A stretch of DNA of 64,000 bases from Sphingobium estronivorans (GTDB lineage Bacteria; Pseudomonadota; Alphaproteobacteria; Sphingomonadales; Sphingomonadaceae), in NCBI RefSeq assembly GCF_008692605.1, contig NZ_LFCT01000020.1:50185-114184 (forward strand), read 5' to 3'. The notes beneath the pieces are model-generated. The model ran no database searches, was not told the DNA's origin, and saw only the letters and a program-made list of their open reading frames with translations. Numbering within the stretch: the first letter of the stretch is position 1; the number at the start of each line of letters is the position of its first letter. Of the stretch, positions 52,728 through 62,788 are shown one piece after another. The translations under genes and the position numbers were made by a program.

Positions 52728-55118
52728 TCAAGCCCGGAGCGTGCCGCCCAGCTTCCCGGCGGCCGTGACCACCGCCGCGCTGATCGCGTCCAGCTCCTCC
52801 TGGGAGAAGCTTTTGTCACCCGGCTGAAGCGTGATTTCGATGGCCAGGCTCTTCTTGCCATCCTCCACGCCCGGACCGACGAAGACGTCGAACAGCCGCG
52901 CATCGACAATCGCCTTCTTGTCCGCGCCCTTGACCGCGCGGACCAGCGCATCGGCCTCGACCGACGGGTCGACGAGGAAGGCAAAGTCGCGCTTCACCGC
53001 CTGCAAGGCGGGCGGCGCATAGGGCGCGCGCATGAAGCCGCTGGCCCGCTTGGCCGGAATCGCGTCGAGGAATATCTCGCCTGCGACGACCGTACCGGCC
53101 AGCCCGAATTGCTTGGCAAGGCTGGGGTGCAGCACGCCAAATTCGGCCAGCACCATCTTCGGCCCCAGCCGCAGCGTGCCCGACTGGCCCGGATGATAGG
53201 CGCTGGATGCATCGCCGAAGCTTTGAAGGTTCGCCACCGGCGCACCGGCGGCCGCCAGCAGGGCGATCACCTCGCCCTTGGCGTCGAAGGCGGAGAAAGC
53301 CTGTGCCTTGCCCGTCTGCCAGCCGCGCGCGACCTTCTCGCCCGCCAGTACGAAACCGACCGTCGCCCGCTCCCAACTCCCATCATCCTGGCCGGCAAAA
53401 TAACGCCGCCCCAGTTCGAACAGCCGCACCGCAACCGCCCCGCGATCCATGTTCCGCCGCGTGGCCGACAGCAGGCCGGGCAGCAGCGAGGGCCGCATGA
53501 CCTTGAGGTCTTCGGAGATCGGATTGGCCAGCGTCCAGTCGCCGCCGCCCACGGAGGCGGCTTCCTTGTCCGACAGGAAGGACCAGTTGATCGCCTCGGC
53601 CAGCCCACGCGCCGCCGCGGTGCGACGCACGCGCCGCTCGACCAGTTGCTCCGTGGTCGCGGTCGGCTTGGCCACGCCCGGCATGCGGGGCAGCGGGGTG
53701 GAGGGCACCTGATCCAGCCCGACGATGCGCACCACTTCCTCGACAATATCGGGCCAGCCGTCGACATCGCGGCGCCAGCTCGGCACGGTTACAGTCCAGT
53801 TCGCGGAGAAGCTCTCCTCGACCCCGAAGCCAAGCCGCTCCAGAATCCGCTTCTGCTCGGCTTCCGCTACATCGACGCCGGCGAGCGCCAGACATCGCGC
53901 CGGGTCGTAGCTGACGGTTTTGCTGGCCACCGGCGGCGTACCCGCCCGCGTCGCCTCGCTCGCCGTGCCGCCGCACAGCTTCACCACCAGATCGGTCGCG
54001 ATCGACAGGCCATCGTCCAGGAAGGCCGGGTCCACCCCACGCTCGAACCGCCCGCGCGCGTCGCTGGTCAGCGCCAGCTTCTGCCCCGTCACTGCGATCC
54101 GTTCCGGCGTGAAATAGGCGCATTCGATCAGCACGTCCGTCGTGCCGTCCTGCGCGCCGGAATGTTCGCCGCCCATGATGCCGCCAATGTCGTGCACCGC
54201 TTCATCGTCGGCGATGACGGTCATCGTCTCGTCCACGGCGTAGGTCTTGCCGTTGAGCGCCAGCACCTCTTCACCGGTGCGCCCTTTGCGCGCCACCAGT
54301 CCGCCCTTCAGCGTCGCCATGTCGTAGACATGCAGCGGCCGCCCCAGATCGATCATGATATAGTTGGTGATGTCGACCAGGGTGCTGATCGGCTTCTGCC
54401 CGATGGCCTTCAGCCGTTTCGCCATCCACGCGGGCGATGCGCCGTTCATCACGCCCTTCACGGTCCGGGCGAAGAAAGCCGGGCAGCCATCGGCGTCCTC
54501 GACCCGCACATCCGGTCCCGGCCCGACGCCCTCGACAGTCGGCACGACAATCGCGTTCAGCGTGCCAAGGCCCGCCGCCGCCAGGTCGCGCGCGATGCCG
54601 CGCACGCCCATGCAATCCTGCCGGTTGGGCGTGATCGACACGTCGATGACCGGATCGTCCAGCCCGGCCCATTGCGCATAGACCTGCCCGACCGGCGCAT
54701 CGGCGCCCAGTTCGATGATCCCGTCATGATCCTCGCCCAGTTCCAGTTCGCGGAACGAGCACATCATGCCGTTGGATTCGACCCCGCGAATGGCGGTCTT
54801 CTTGAGCACCATGCCATTGACCGGCACCACCGCGCCCTCGGTCCCGAACACGCCGACCAGACCGGCCCGCGCATTGGGCGCACCGCAGACGACCTGCAAC
54901 GCGCCATCGCCCGCATCCACGGTCAGCACCTGCAACTTGTCCGCCTGCGGATGGGGCTCCGCGGTCAGCACCTTGGCGATGCGGAAGGGGGCGAGCTTCT
55001 CCGCCGGATTTTCCACGCCCTCGACCTCCAGGCCGATATTGGTGAGGCCCTTGAGGATCGTCGGCAGGTCGGCGTCGGTCGCCAGATGCGTCTTGAGCCA
55101 GCTCAGCGTGAACTTCAT
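52728..55118 (-). CDS. pheT: Phenylalanine--tRNA ligase beta subunit
   Basis: Large subunit of the alpha2-beta2 PheRS. The 796-residue product starts [19 protein letters not shown]; then come the EMAP-like tRNA-binding domain ([16 protein letters not shown]), the B3/B4 editing domain ([15 protein letters not shown]), B5 and the C-terminal anticodon-recognition domain ([22 protein letters not shown]). It overlaps the pheS stop by 4 nt. Length and domain order are normal. Confidence 0.95.
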   Translation of the reverse strand: MKFTLSWLKTHLATDADLPTILKGLTNIGLEVEGVENPAEKLAPFRIAKVLTAEPHPQADKLQVLTVDAGDGALQVVCGAPNARAGLVGVFGTEGAVVPVNGMVLKKTAIRGVESNGMMCSFRELELGEDHDGIIELGADAPVGQVYAQWAGLDDPVIDVSITPNRQDCMGVRGIARDLAAAGLGTLNAIVVPTVEGVGPGPDVRVEDADGCPAFFARTVKGVMNGASPAWMAKRLKAIGQKPISTLVDITNYIMIDLGRPLHVYDMATLKGGLVARKGRTGEEVLALNGKTYAVDETMTVIADDEAVHDIGGIMGGEHSGAQDGTTDVLIECAYFTPERIAVTGQKLALTSDARGRFERGVDPAFLDDGLSIATDLVVKLCGGTASEATRAGTPPVASKTVSYDPARCLALAGVDVAEAEQKRILERLGFGVEESFSANWTVTVPSWRRDVDGWPDIVEEVVRIVGLDQVPSTPLPRMPGVAKPTATTEQLVERRVRRTAAARGLAEAINWSFLSDKEAASVGGGDWTLANPISEDLKVMRPSLLPGLLSATRRNMDRGAVAVRLFELGRRYFAGQDDGSWERATVGFVLAGEKVARGWQTGKAQAFSAFDAKGEVIALLAAAGAPVANLQSFGDASSAYHPGQSGTLRLGPKMVLAEFGVLHPSLAKQFGLAGTVVAGEIFLDAIPAKRASGFMRAPYAPPALQAVKRDFAFLVDPSVEADALVRAVKGADKKAIVDARLFDVFVGPGVEDGKKSLAIEITLQPGDKSFSQEELDAISAAVVTAAGKLGGTLRA

Positions 55119-56206
55119 GCGCCCACTCCTCCGCTCAGCGTGGGCACATCCAGCGCCGAGAAGCCATAATGTTTCAGCCAGCGCAGATCGCCGTCGAAGA
55201 AAGCGCGCAAGTCGTTCATCCCATATTTCAGCATGGCGAGCCGGTCGACGCCGGTGCCGAAGGCAAAGCCCTGCCACTCATCCGGGTCGAGGCCGCACGC
55301 CTCGATCACCCGGCGGTTGACCATGCCGCTGCCCAGCACTTCCAGCCAGCCGCCGCCCGGCGCGTCGCCGTCGCCGCCGATCACCCGCTGGCCGTTGGTG
55401 AGGGTGTAGCCGACATCGACCTCGACCGAAGGCTCGGTGAAGGGGAAATAGCTCGGCCGCAGCCGCAGCACGATGTCGTCGCGCTCGAAAAAGGCCTTGA
55501 GGAAGGTTTCCAGCGTCCACTTCAGATGCCCAAGGGTGATGCCCTTGTCGATCACCAGCCCCTCGATCTGATGGAACATCGGCGTATGCGTCGCGTCGCT
55601 GTCCGACCGATAGACGCGGCCCGGCGCGATGATGCGGATCGGCGGCTCCCCGTTCATCATCGTGCGGATCTGCACCGGCGAGGTGTGGGTGCGCAGCAGC
55701 ATCTTTTTGCCCGATTCAGCATCGGGGAAGTAGAATGTGTCGTGCATCGCCCGCGCCGGATGCGTTTCCGGAATGTTGAGCGCGGTGAAATTATGCCAGT
55801 CGTCCTCGATCTCCGGCCCGGTGGCAACGGAAAAGCCGAGATCCGCGAAAATCTCCGCCAGTTCGTCCATCACCTGGGACACCGGATGCACGGACCCCTG
55901 CGCACCCGGATCGGCGGGCAAGGTCATGTCGATCTTCTCGGCCGCGAGCCTGGCGTCGAGCGCCGCCTGCTCCAGCGCCGCTTTCCTGTCGGCCAGCGCC
56001 GCCGTCACGCTCTCTCGCAAATCCTGGATCGGTGGGCCTTTTTCCAGCCGTTCCTCGGGACTCATGCCGCCAAGGGTCTTGAGCAACCCCGTCACCACGC
56101 CATTCTTGCCCATGGCGCCGACGCGCAGCGCTTCCAGCGCGTCGAGCGTATCGGCCGCGGCAATGTCGGCGATCAGGCCGGCTTTCAGATTGGCAATTTC
56201 ACTCAT
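55115..56206 (-). CDS. pheS: Phenylalanine--tRNA ligase alpha subunit
   Basis: Catalytic class II subunit of PheRS, 363 residues. N-terminal coiled coil (about 1-90), motif 1 region [19 protein letters not shown], motif 2 [21 protein letters not shown] and motif 3 [18 protein letters not shown]. The start at 56206 gives [12 protein letters not shown], as usual. It forms pheS-pheT with a 4-nt overlap, downstream of the rpmI-rplT pair, from which a hairpin separates it. Confidence 0.96.
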   Translation of the reverse strand: MSEIANLKAGLIADIAAADTLDALEALRVGAMGKNGVVTGLLKTLGGMSPEERLEKGPPIQDLRESVTAALADRKAALEQAALDARLAAEKIDMTLPADPGAQGSVHPVSQVMDELAEIFADLGFSVATGPEIEDDWHNFTALNIPETHPARAMHDTFYFPDAESGKKMLLRTHTSPVQIRTMMNGEPPIRIIAPGRVYRSDSDATHTPMFHQIEGLVIDKGITLGHLKWTLETFLKAFFERDDIVLRLRPSYFPFTEPSVEVDVGYTLTNGQRVIGGDGDAPGGGWLEVLGSGMVNRRVIEACGLDPDEWQGFAFGTGVDRLAMLKYGMNDLRAFFDGDLRWLKHYGFSALDVPTLSGGVGA

Positions 56207-56324
56207 TCCAGTGTCGTTCCCGATAAGGCGGAAATATGGGCGCGCCTTAGCGGGCCGCGCCGCGCAAGGAAAGGGGCGGGCGGCGTTGGATGCACGCCGG
56301 GACCCGTCCCTTGCCGCATAAGCA

Positions 56325-56360
56325 AAAGGGCGCCGAAGGCTTATGCCCCGGCGCCCCTTT
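56325..56360 (-). terminator. Terminator between rplT and pheS
   Basis: AAAGGGCGCCG (56325-56335) pairs with CGGCGCCC (56349-56356) plus CTTT, one bulged C. On the minus strand the stem is followed by TTTTGCTT. It lies about 25 bases past the rplT stop; partial read-through into pheST is possible. Confidence 0.7.
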
Positions 56361-56384
56361 GACGATCTTGCGACCGGTCTAGGC

Positions 56385-56747
56385 TCAAGCTGCGGGCAGC
56401 GCAGCCTTCGCCTGGGCGATGATGGCGCTAAACGCCTCGCCTTCGTGCATCGCAATGTCGGCCAGAACCTTGCGGTCCAGCTCCACGCCGGCCAGCTTCA
56501 GGCCGTGCATGAACTGCGAATAGGTCAGGCCCTCGGCGCGGACGCCGGCGTTGATGCGCTGAATCCACAGACCACGGAAGGTCCGCTTCTTGACCTTGCG
56601 GTCGCGATAAGCGTACTGGCCGGCCTTTTCGACAGCCTGACGGGCGATGCGGATCGTATTCTTGCGACGGCCATAATAGCCCTTCGCCTGATCCAGAATC
56701 CTCTTATGCTTCGCCTTGGTGGTCGTACCACGTTTTACGCGTGCCAT
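56385..56747 (-). CDS. rplT: 50S ribosomal protein L20
   Basis: A 120-residue L20: [20 protein letters not shown] at the start, [25 protein letters not shown], then the C-terminal globular part [19 protein letters not shown] and [21 protein letters not shown]20 is needed early in 50S assembly and represses its own operon in E. coli and Bacillus. It follows rpmI by 13 bases. Confidence 0.97.
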   Translation of the reverse strand: MARVKRGTTTKAKHKRILDQAKGYYGRRKNTIRIARQAVEKAGQYAYRDRKVKKRTFRGLWIQRINAGVRAEGLTYSQFMHGLKLAGVELDRKVLADIAMHEGEAFSAIIAQAKAALPAA

Positions 56748-56760
56748 GTGCCTCTACTCC

Positions 56761-56964
56761 TTACTTCAGGCCGTAGGGCGCCCAGAGGCGCACATGAGCC
56801 ACGTCGGCGTCGGACATGACCGAGGTGCCGCGATTCTGGCGGATATACTTTGCGTTGTGGCTGATCAGGCGGTGACGCTTGCCAGCGACGCCGTGCTTGA
56901 CCTTGCCGGAAGCGGTGAACTTGAAGCGCTTCTTCACACCGCTCTTGGTCTTGAGCTTGGGCAT
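56761..56964 (-). CDS. rpmI: 50S ribosomal protein L35
   Basis: A 67-residue L35: [20 protein letters not shown], then [36 protein letters not shown] carries the Shine-Dalgarno. It is first gene of rpmI-rplT; infC, which leads this operon in many bacteria, is not upstream, where a divergent AsmA-like gene lies instead. Confidence 0.97.
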   Translation of the reverse strand: MPKLKTKSGVKKRFKFTASGKVKHGVAGKRHRLISHNAKYIRQNRGTSVMSDADVAHVRLWAPYGLK

Positions 56965-57121
56965 TTTCGTCTCCTTTTTCAGCGCGACGATTACGGACAG
57001 CCACGGCAGCCCTGGTTAGCCGGGCAGTCCTTCCGAATATCGCGAAGGGCGGCCCATAGTCGGAAGCATCCCCGAACGCAAGCGATTCGGACCCAAAATA
57101 CGCGCACGGCGTTGAGCCGTC

Positions 57122-59290
57122 ATGGCCGATGCCGATCCTCCCCGGCCGGACCGTCCGGCGCAGGCGGTGCCGCACCCCGGCGGCGCGCGCCAGCATTTCC
57201 ACCGCGCCCGCGAGCGTTGGCGCGGACTGCCCCTGCCGATCCGCATCCTGCTCTGGATGGTCGGGATCATCGTCGCGCTCTGGCTGATCCTGTTCATCAC
57301 CAAGGGCCGATTCCTGAAACATCCGTTCGAACGCTTCCTGACCCACCGCCTGGAGCGCTCCGTCCTCGTCGGCGGCGATTTTCAGCTCTATTTCGATCCC
57401 TTCCTCATCAAGTTCCGCGCCGAACGGATGACGATCGCCAACACGCCCTGGGCCACCCGCCCCCACGTCTTCCGCGCCGACCTGATCGACAGCCGCATCG
57501 CCCCGTTCAGCCTGCTCTTCGGCGCCAAATACAAGATTCGCTGGCTCAACCTGCGCAACGCCGCCGCCGATCTCGAATGGTCGCGCGACGGCAAAAGCAA
57601 TACATGGACCTTCGGCGATCCCAACAGGAAGGGCGAACCGCTCGACCTGCCGTTGATCCGCCGCGCCCTGCTGGCGGGCACGACCCTGCGCTATCGCGAT
57701 CCCCGGATGCAACTCGCCACCGACATCGGCTTCGAAACGGTGACGACGCAGGACACCCGCTTCGCGAGCGACGTGCGCTTCTCCGGCAACGGCACCATGC
57801 GGGGCCGCCCCTTCAGCCTGCGCGGCGGCCTGCTTTCCCCCAATGAAACGGTGACAGGGGGCAAGAACAGTCTTGCCCTGCACGCTCAGGCCGGCGCCAC
57901 CATGCTGGAGGTCAGCGGCACCCTTCCCGGCGCGACCGAGATCGAGGGCGCGGACCTGCGCCTCATCACGGGCGGCCCCAATCTGGCCCTGTTGTTCGAC
58001 TTCCTGGGCGTCGCTATCCCCGAAACCCGCACTTATCGCCTGACCTCCGCGCTCACCAAACAGGATGGCGAATGGCGCTTCACCCATCTCAAGGGCCATT
58101 TCGGCGACAGCGACCTTGCCGGGCGGCTGACCGTTTCGCTCCCCGACAACCGCCTGCTGCTGAACGCCGACCTGACGACGCAGACGCTCGACATCGTCGA
58201 TATCGGTCCCGTCATCGGCTATGATCCGCAAAGGCTGGAGGCGCAGGGCGCGAAAGGCGCGATCACCACCGTCAATGGCACGCCGCGCATCCTGCCCGAT
58301 GCGCCGCTCCGGGTCGAAGCCCTGCGCAATTTCGATGCCCGGCTCAAATATGAGGTGCGCCGCGTCCGGGCGGAGCATGTCCCGATCTCCAATATCGGCC
58401 TCACTCTGGCGCTCGACCACAGCTTGCTCACCCTGTCGCCGCTGACCTTCGACATGTCGGGCGGCCATGTGAGTTCCGACATCGCCATCGACGCGCGCGG
58501 CCATCCCGTGCGCGCCCGCTATGACGTCCGCCTGTCGCCCACGCCCATGGGCAAGCTGCTCGGCCGCTGGGGTGTCGAGGAATCGGGCACCACCGGCACG
58601 ATCAAGGCGCGCGTGCAGTTGGCGGGACTGGGCGACACGCTCCATGATTCTCTCAGCACGTCGAACGGGCGCATCGCCGTCATCCTGCCCGCCGGTTCGA
58701 TGTGGGCGCGCAATGTTCAGCTTTCCGAACTCGACGTCGGAACCTTTGTCACCAAGATGTTCGAGAAGAAGCTGAAGGAACCGGTCCAGATCAATTGCGG
58801 CCTCATCGCCTTCACCGTCCGCAACGGCGTGGCGGCGGCGGACCCCATCATCATCGATACCCGGAAAAACGTCATGCTGGGCCGGGGCGGCTTTTCCTTC
58901 AGGAATGAAAGTCTTGACCTCGCCTTCCGCGCCGACGGCAAGAAGTTCAGCCTCTTTTCCGGTCAGTCGCCCATCGGCCTCCACGGCAGTTTCGCCAGGC
59001 CCGGCATCGACGTCATCAGCCCCGAACTGATCGCGCGGGGCGGTGCCGCCGCTGCACTCGGCATCGCTGCCAGTCCGCTGGCCGCCGTCCTCGCCTTTGT
59101 CGACATAGGGGATGCCAAGAGCGCCGCCTGCGGTCCCGTCCTGGCCGGCGCGACCGCCACTGCCCAGCGCACGAAAAGCGGCAAGCCGCGCGACGATGTC
59201 GGCCGCGGCACCACCGCCAAGGATGAATCGGGCAAGGGCGGTCCGAAGGAGAAAAAGAGTCAGGAGAAGAAATTCCTGGGCATCTTCTGA
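57122..59290 (+). CDS. AsmA-like inner-membrane protein
   Basis: A 722-residue protein with a Pro/Arg-rich cytoplasmic tail, one helix (about 38-60, PIRILLWMVGIIVALWLILF) and a long periplasmic beta-rich part of the AsmA type. VGGDFQLYFDPFLIKFRAER resembles the chorein-like N-terminus, and the C-terminal part has IAVILPAGSMWARNVQLSELD and PIIIDTRKNVMLGRGGFSFRNESLDL. The extreme C-terminus is Lys/Glu-rich. AsmA family members (TamB, YhdP and others) are implicated in lipid or outer-membrane traffic across the periplasm. Divergent from rpmI. Confidence 0.85.
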   Translation: MADADPPRPDRPAQAVPHPGGARQHFHRARERWRGLPLPIRILLWMVGIIVALWLILFITKGRFLKHPFERFLTHRLERSVLVGGDFQLYFDPFLIKFRAERMTIANTPWATRPHVFRADLIDSRIAPFSLLFGAKYKIRWLNLRNAAADLEWSRDGKSNTWTFGDPNRKGEPLDLPLIRRALLAGTTLRYRDPRMQLATDIGFETVTTQDTRFASDVRFSGNGTMRGRPFSLRGGLLSPNETVTGGKNSLALHAQAGATMLEVSGTLPGATEIEGADLRLITGGPNLALLFDFLGVAIPETRTYRLTSALTKQDGEWRFTHLKGHFGDSDLAGRLTVSLPDNRLLLNADLTTQTLDIVDIGPVIGYDPQRLEAQGAKGAITTVNGTPRILPDAPLRVEALRNFDARLKYEVRRVRAEHVPISNIGLTLALDHSLLTLSPLTFDMSGGHVSSDIAIDARGHPVRARYDVRLSPTPMGKLLGRWGVEESGTTGTIKARVQLAGLGDTLHDSLSTSNGRIAVILPAGSMWARNVQLSELDVGTFVTKMFEKKLKEPVQINCGLIAFTVRNGVAAADPIIIDTRKNVMLGRGGFSFRNESLDLAFRADGKKFSLFSGQSPIGLHGSFARPGIDVISPELIARGGAAAALGIAASPLAAVLAFVDIGDAKSAACGPVLAGATATAQRTKSGKPRDDVGRGTTAKDESGKGGPKEKKSQEKKFLGIF

Positions 59291-59495
59291 TCCGCCTGCA
59301 AACCGCCTATCGTCCGGCGGGCGTTCTTCCCGCGCTTTCGGCGCGACCGAACTGGTGCGCCATGGGGCGTCAGCGCATCATGCACGCCCATCTGCGCATC
59401 AACGGCGTGTCTGGTCGATTGGCGGGCCGATCAAGGAAGAGAGCGGTTTCTTGACTGTCCGATGACGCCATCTGACTGGAAAATCGCTCAAGCGA

Positions 59496-60368
59496 TCAGG
59501 GCGTAGCCTTGGCCGCCGGCAGCCGCGACAGATTGTCGGCGGCGGCTTTACCTGCCGGCGAATCCGCCGCCAGCGTCACCGCGCGCTGCCAGGCGGAACG
59601 AGCCACATCCTCCTGATCGGTCAGGACGGCGATATTCCCCTCCTCCAGCGCGACGGAGGCATCGTCGGGCGACAGTTGCACGGCCCGCGCGATATGCGCC
59701 TGCGCCAGCTTCATTTCCCCCGAGCGACGGGCCAGCGTCGCCGACAGCAGCCACGCCAGCGGGTCCTTCGGCACCTGCTCCAGCGCGATGTCGAGCGAGT
59801 CCCGCGCGCCCTTGCTGTCGTTCAGCGCCACCAGCGCGCGGGCGCGGTCGAGATGAACCTCTCCCTTTTCCACGCCATCGGGCAAACCCCGCGCCAGCGC
59901 CGCATCGAAATCGTCGCGCGCCTTGGCCGCATCGCCGCCGGCCAGCGCGGCATTGCCCGCCTGCGCCCAGAGCCGTCCGCTCTGCACCATTTCGCCGCCT
60001 CGCTCCGCCTCATCGGCGCCCTGCTCGAAAGAGACGATGGCCGGCGCCCAGCGTTCGGCCCGGGCATAGGCAAAGCCCATGCAATTGCGGGCATAGAAGC
60101 TGCCGCCATCGATCCGCCATTGCTGGGCGAAGGCGACACCCTTTTCCGGCGATTCCACCGCCTGGTCGAGACAAGCCTGGAATTTCGCCGCATATTTGTC
60201 GGGTACCGGAATACGGCCATCGCTCGCTTGCGCTGGGGCGACGGGCGGAGCAGCGGCGGCCGACGCGGCGGCTTCCGCCTTTTCCTTGCGCTTGCGGTTC
60301 ATGACCGCCTCGATCTCCGGATCATAACCCTGCGGGGCGAGCAGCAGCAACGGGAGCAGAAAGGGCAT
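59496..60368 (-). CDS. Tetratricopeptide-repeat protein
   Basis: A 290-residue protein with a short hydrophobic N-terminus (MPFLLPLLLLAPQG) that may act as a signal, an Ala/Glu/Lys-rich stretch, and three to four TPR units from about residue 85 onward (WAPAIVSFEQGADEAERGG, AKARDDFDAALARGLP, SKGARDSLDIALEQVPKDP, LAQAHIARAVQLSPDDAS). TPRs mediate protein contacts; no enzymatic domain is present. The start overlaps the hydrolase stop by 1 nt (TGATG). The 205 bases between it and the AsmA-like gene hold no recognisable feature. Confidence 0.75.
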   Translation of the reverse strand: MPFLLPLLLLAPQGYDPEIEAVMNRKRKEKAEAAASAAAAPPVAPAQASDGRIPVPDKYAAKFQACLDQAVESPEKGVAFAQQWRIDGGSFYARNCMGFAYARAERWAPAIVSFEQGADEAERGGEMVQSGRLWAQAGNAALAGGDAAKARDDFDAALARGLPDGVEKGEVHLDRARALVALNDSKGARDSLDIALEQVPKDPLAWLLSATLARRSGEMKLAQAHIARAVQLSPDDASVALEEGNIAVLTDQEDVARSAWQRAVTLAADSPAGKAAADNLSRLPAAKATP

Positions 60369-61123
60369 CAGAGGCTGTCCAAAAGGCTGGCAACGGTCCG
60401 GATCAGCAGCGCGATGTCCGGGTCGCGGGAAAGACGATGGTCGCCATCCTTAATCAGCAGCGTCTGCACATCGGATGAACGCAGCCGCTCGGCGATGCGC
60501 ACGGCGGTATGCCAGGGCACATCGGGGTCCTCCTGTCCCTGCAACAGGCGGACCGGACAGTCGATGCCGATCTCGCCTGCGAGCAACCGGTTCGCCTGAC
60601 CGGATTCCCAAAAGGCCAGGGTGGTCACATAAGGATCGTCGCCATAGGGCGTCGGCTCCAGCAAACGTCCCTCGGTCGCCAGCAACGCCTTGTCCGCGTC
60701 GGTGAAGCCCCATTCTGTGAAGTCGGGCGCCGCCGCGATGCCGACCAGCCCCGCCACCCGTCCCGGCCGCGCCAGTGCGATCAGCAGCGCCAGCCATCCC
60801 CCCATGGAGGAGCCGACCAGCACCACAGGCCCCTGCGTCAGTGAATCGATCAGCAGCAGCGCATCGTCGCGCCAGCTCGCCAGGGTGCCGTCCTCGAACC
60901 GTCCCTCGCTTGCGCCATTGCCCGCGTAGTCGAGCCGCAGCATCGCCCGCCCCTGCTCGCCCGCCCATGCATCGAGGGCGACGGCCTTGCCTCCGTCCAT
61001 GTCGGACATATAGCCGGGCAGGAAGACGATCGTCGGCCCCACGCCCGGCCTGTGCCGGCAGGCAAGCCGCAGGCCATCGGGGCGGGCGAGAAAGGATGGC
61101 GGGGCTATGGCGGGGCTGGTCAC
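60368..61123 (-). CDS. Alpha/beta hydrolase (ABHD10/YqiA-like)
   Basis: A 251-residue alpha/beta hydrolase: oxyanion region PTIVFLPGYMSDMDGGKA, nucleophile elbow VLVGSSMGGWLAL, acid Asp in LQGQEDPDVPW and His in IKDGDHRLSRD. The first part (DGLRLACRHRPGVGPTIVFLPG) is typical of ABHD10-like thioesterases/esterases. GTG at 61123 is used because the longer frame runs back over the tRNA-Leu promoter and the tRNA itself. Coupled to the TPR gene downstream. Confidence 0.8.
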   Translation of the reverse strand: MTSPAIAPPSFLARPDGLRLACRHRPGVGPTIVFLPGYMSDMDGGKAVALDAWAGEQGRAMLRLDYAGNGASEGRFEDGTLASWRDDALLLIDSLTQGPVVLVGSSMGGWLALLIALARPGRVAGLVGIAAAPDFTEWGFTDADKALLATEGRLLEPTPYGDDPYVTTLAFWESGQANRLLAGEIGIDCPVRLLQGQEDPDVPWHTAVRIAERLRSSDVQTLLIKDGDHRLSRDPDIALLIRTVASLLDSL

Positions 61124-61217
61124 GGCATTGTCTCCACGGGCGGGCGAGGCTTTCACAGGAGCCGTAGGAAGCTCCGGGCCAGGAGACCAGAAAAATAAAA
61201 ATAATGCATGGAGCGCG

Positions 61218-61246
61218 TTGACAGCCCCCAGACCAGCGGCTAGTTG
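61218..61246 (+). promoter_or_regulatory. Sigma-70-type promoter for tRNA-Leu
   Basis: TTGACA at 61218-61223, a 17-base spacer, and TAGTTG at 61241-61246 as a weak -10. It stands 17 bases before the tRNA, at the proper distance for a short leader. The -35 is a perfect consensus match. Confidence 0.55.
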
Positions 61247-61262
61247 CGCGCTCCTACCCCGT

Positions 61263-61349
61263 GCCCAGATGGCGGAATTGGTAGACGCACCAGCTTCAGG
61301 TGCTGGCGATCGCAAGGTCGTGGAGGTTCGAGTCCTCTTCTGGGCACCA
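61263..61349 (+). tRNA. tRNA-Leu (anticodon CAG)
   Basis: An 87-nt class II tRNA with encoded CCA. Acceptor arms GCCCAGA (61263-61269) and TCTGGGC (61339-61345), D-arm with GGCGGAATTGGTAGACGC, anticodon stem CCAGC/GCTGG with loop TTCAGGT, a long variable arm around CGATCGCAAGGTCG, and T-arm GGAGGTTCGAGTCCTC. It reads CUG leucine codons. An integrase gene lies downstream, so the 3' half is the likely attachment site of the island. Confidence 0.96.
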
Positions 61350-61463
61350 TTTTTCCATTCCCCGTTGTAGCTAAGAGCATCGCCAAAATGGCGGAAAACT
61401 GCTAGTTTCTGGCATGTTCCGTCGCGGAGTGTGTCTCGATGTGCCTGGGCAATTCACCGATTC

Positions 61464-61515
61464 TGTGTACCTCACTGTGTCCATATTCGCGGCTGGTGCC
61501 GTCACTATGTACACA
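61464..61515. repeat. Spaced inverted repeat before the integrase
   Basis: TGTGTAC (61464-61470) and GTACACA (61509-61515), 38 bases apart, between tRNA-Leu and the integrase start. It could be arm-type sites for the integrase or an operator for it. Pattern only. Confidence 0.35.
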
Positions 61516-61539
61516 CACGGTTTGTGAGGAGATGCGGCC

Positions 61540-62766
61540 ATGGCGTTGAATGATGCCGCGATCCGAGCACTGAAGCCCCAAAGCCGAGGCTATGTCGTCG
61601 CCGATGAGAAGGGCCTCTGCCTTGAAATCGCCGTGAGCGGATCGAAGCTGTGGCGCTACCGCTATCGTTTCGCAGGCAAGCCGAGAAAACTTGCCCTCGG
61701 CCCCTATCCAGAGGTTTCGCTCAAGGAGGCCCGTCAGTATCGTGACGAAGCGCGCGCCCAGCTGCGAGACGGCATTGACCCGGGTGTTGAGAGGAAACGT
61801 GCCAAGCTCACCGCCGCGCTAAGCGCCGCCAATACGTTTCAGGCAGTCGCCGAGGAATATATCGAGCAAAAGCTGACCAAGGAGGGGCGCGCTGCCGTCA
61901 CAGTCGATAAGGCGAAATGGTTGTTGCTTCAGCTCAAGCCGATCTCTGACCAGCCGGTTGCGGAGATCGAGGCGGTGGAACTCTATGCGGTGCTGCGGCG
62001 TCTCGAAGGCCAACGTAAACACGAAACTGCCAAGCGTTCTCGGGCTTTCGCCAGTCGTGTGTTTCGCTACGCGGTTGTGACTGGGCGCGCGAAGGCCGAT
62101 CCGGCTGCCATGCTGGGAGGTGCGTTGATCGCGCCGAAGGTGAAGCATCATGCCGCCATTCTTGACCCAGCCAAGCTGGGCGAATTGCTCCGCAACATCG
62201 ACGAGTATGAAGGTGCGCCCATTACCCGCCTGGCCATGCAGATCGCGCCGCATGTCATGGTCCGACCCGGCGAGTTACGGCAAGCAATATGGGATGAATT
62301 CGATCTCGAAGCGAAAATCTGGCGGATTGCTGTCGAGCGCATGAAAATGCGCCGCCTCCATGCAGTGCCCCTCTCGGATCAGGTCGTCGCGTATCTGCAT
62401 GAATTGCGGCAATTTAGCGGTCCGGAGGGGTATGTTTTTCCGGCCTTCCACACCACACGTCGCCCCATGAGCGAGAACACGATGAATGTCGCGTTCCGTC
62501 GGATGGGATATTCCAGCGATGAAGTAACCGCCCACGGTTTGCGTACAACTGCGTCGTCGCTGCTGAATCAAAGCGGGTTATGGCATCCCGATGCGATCGA
62601 ACGGGCACTCGCCCACGGCGATAGCGATGCTGTGCGCGGCATCTATAACCGGGGACAATATTGGGATGAGCGCGTAAGGATGATGCAATGGTGGAGCGGT
62701 TATCTTGACCGGCTGCGTAAAGGTGGTGAGGTCGTTCCGTTTGAACATCGACCATCCATCGCCTGA
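61540..62766 (+). CDS. Tyrosine-type site-specific integrase (P4 family)
   Basis: A 408-residue tyrosine recombinase: N-terminal DUF4102 arm-binding domain (about 1-90, with LEIAVSGSKLWRYRYRFAGK), a core-binding SAM-like domain (about 98-180) and a catalytic domain with Arg242 (MVRPGELR), His332 and Arg335 (AHGLRTTAS), His359 (ALAHGDSD) and the nucleophile Tyr369 in GIYNRGQY. All catalytic residues are present, so it should be active. Such enzymes integrate elements at tRNA 3' ends, and tRNA-Leu is immediately upstream. Confidence 0.93.
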   Translation: MALNDAAIRALKPQSRGYVVADEKGLCLEIAVSGSKLWRYRYRFAGKPRKLALGPYPEVSLKEARQYRDEARAQLRDGIDPGVERKRAKLTAALSAANTFQAVAEEYIEQKLTKEGRAAVTVDKAKWLLLQLKPISDQPVAEIEAVELYAVLRRLEGQRKHETAKRSRAFASRVFRYAVVTGRAKADPAAMLGGALIAPKVKHHAAILDPAKLGELLRNIDEYEGAPITRLAMQIAPHVMVRPGELRQAIWDEFDLEAKIWRIAVERMKMRRLHAVPLSDQVVAYLHELRQFSGPEGYVFPAFHTTRRPMSENTMNVAFRRMGYSSDEVTAHGLRTTASSLLNQSGLWHPDAIERALAHGDSDAVRGIYNRGQYWDERVRMMQWWSGYLDRLRKGGEVVPFEHRPSIA

Positions 62767-62788
62767 TATTCTTGCATAGGAGGCTAGG

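Noticed and set aside
53109..55169. Open frame of 686 codons opposite pheT
   Set aside because: Antisense shadow of a well-recognised PheT with full domain order; low-complexity Arg/Gln/His-rich translation.
56735..58984. Open frame of 749 codons on the minus strand across rpmI and opposite the AsmA-like gene
   Set aside because: It covers rpmI in another frame and mirrors the AsmA-like codons; no domain.
61124..61315. Longer N-terminus for the 60368-61123 hydrolase
   Set aside because: It would be translated from across tRNA-Leu; the GTG at 61123 fits the domain start.
61107..61370. 87-codon plus-strand frame spanning tRNA-Leu
   Set aside because: It reads through the whole tRNA and its promoter; the tRNA is certain.
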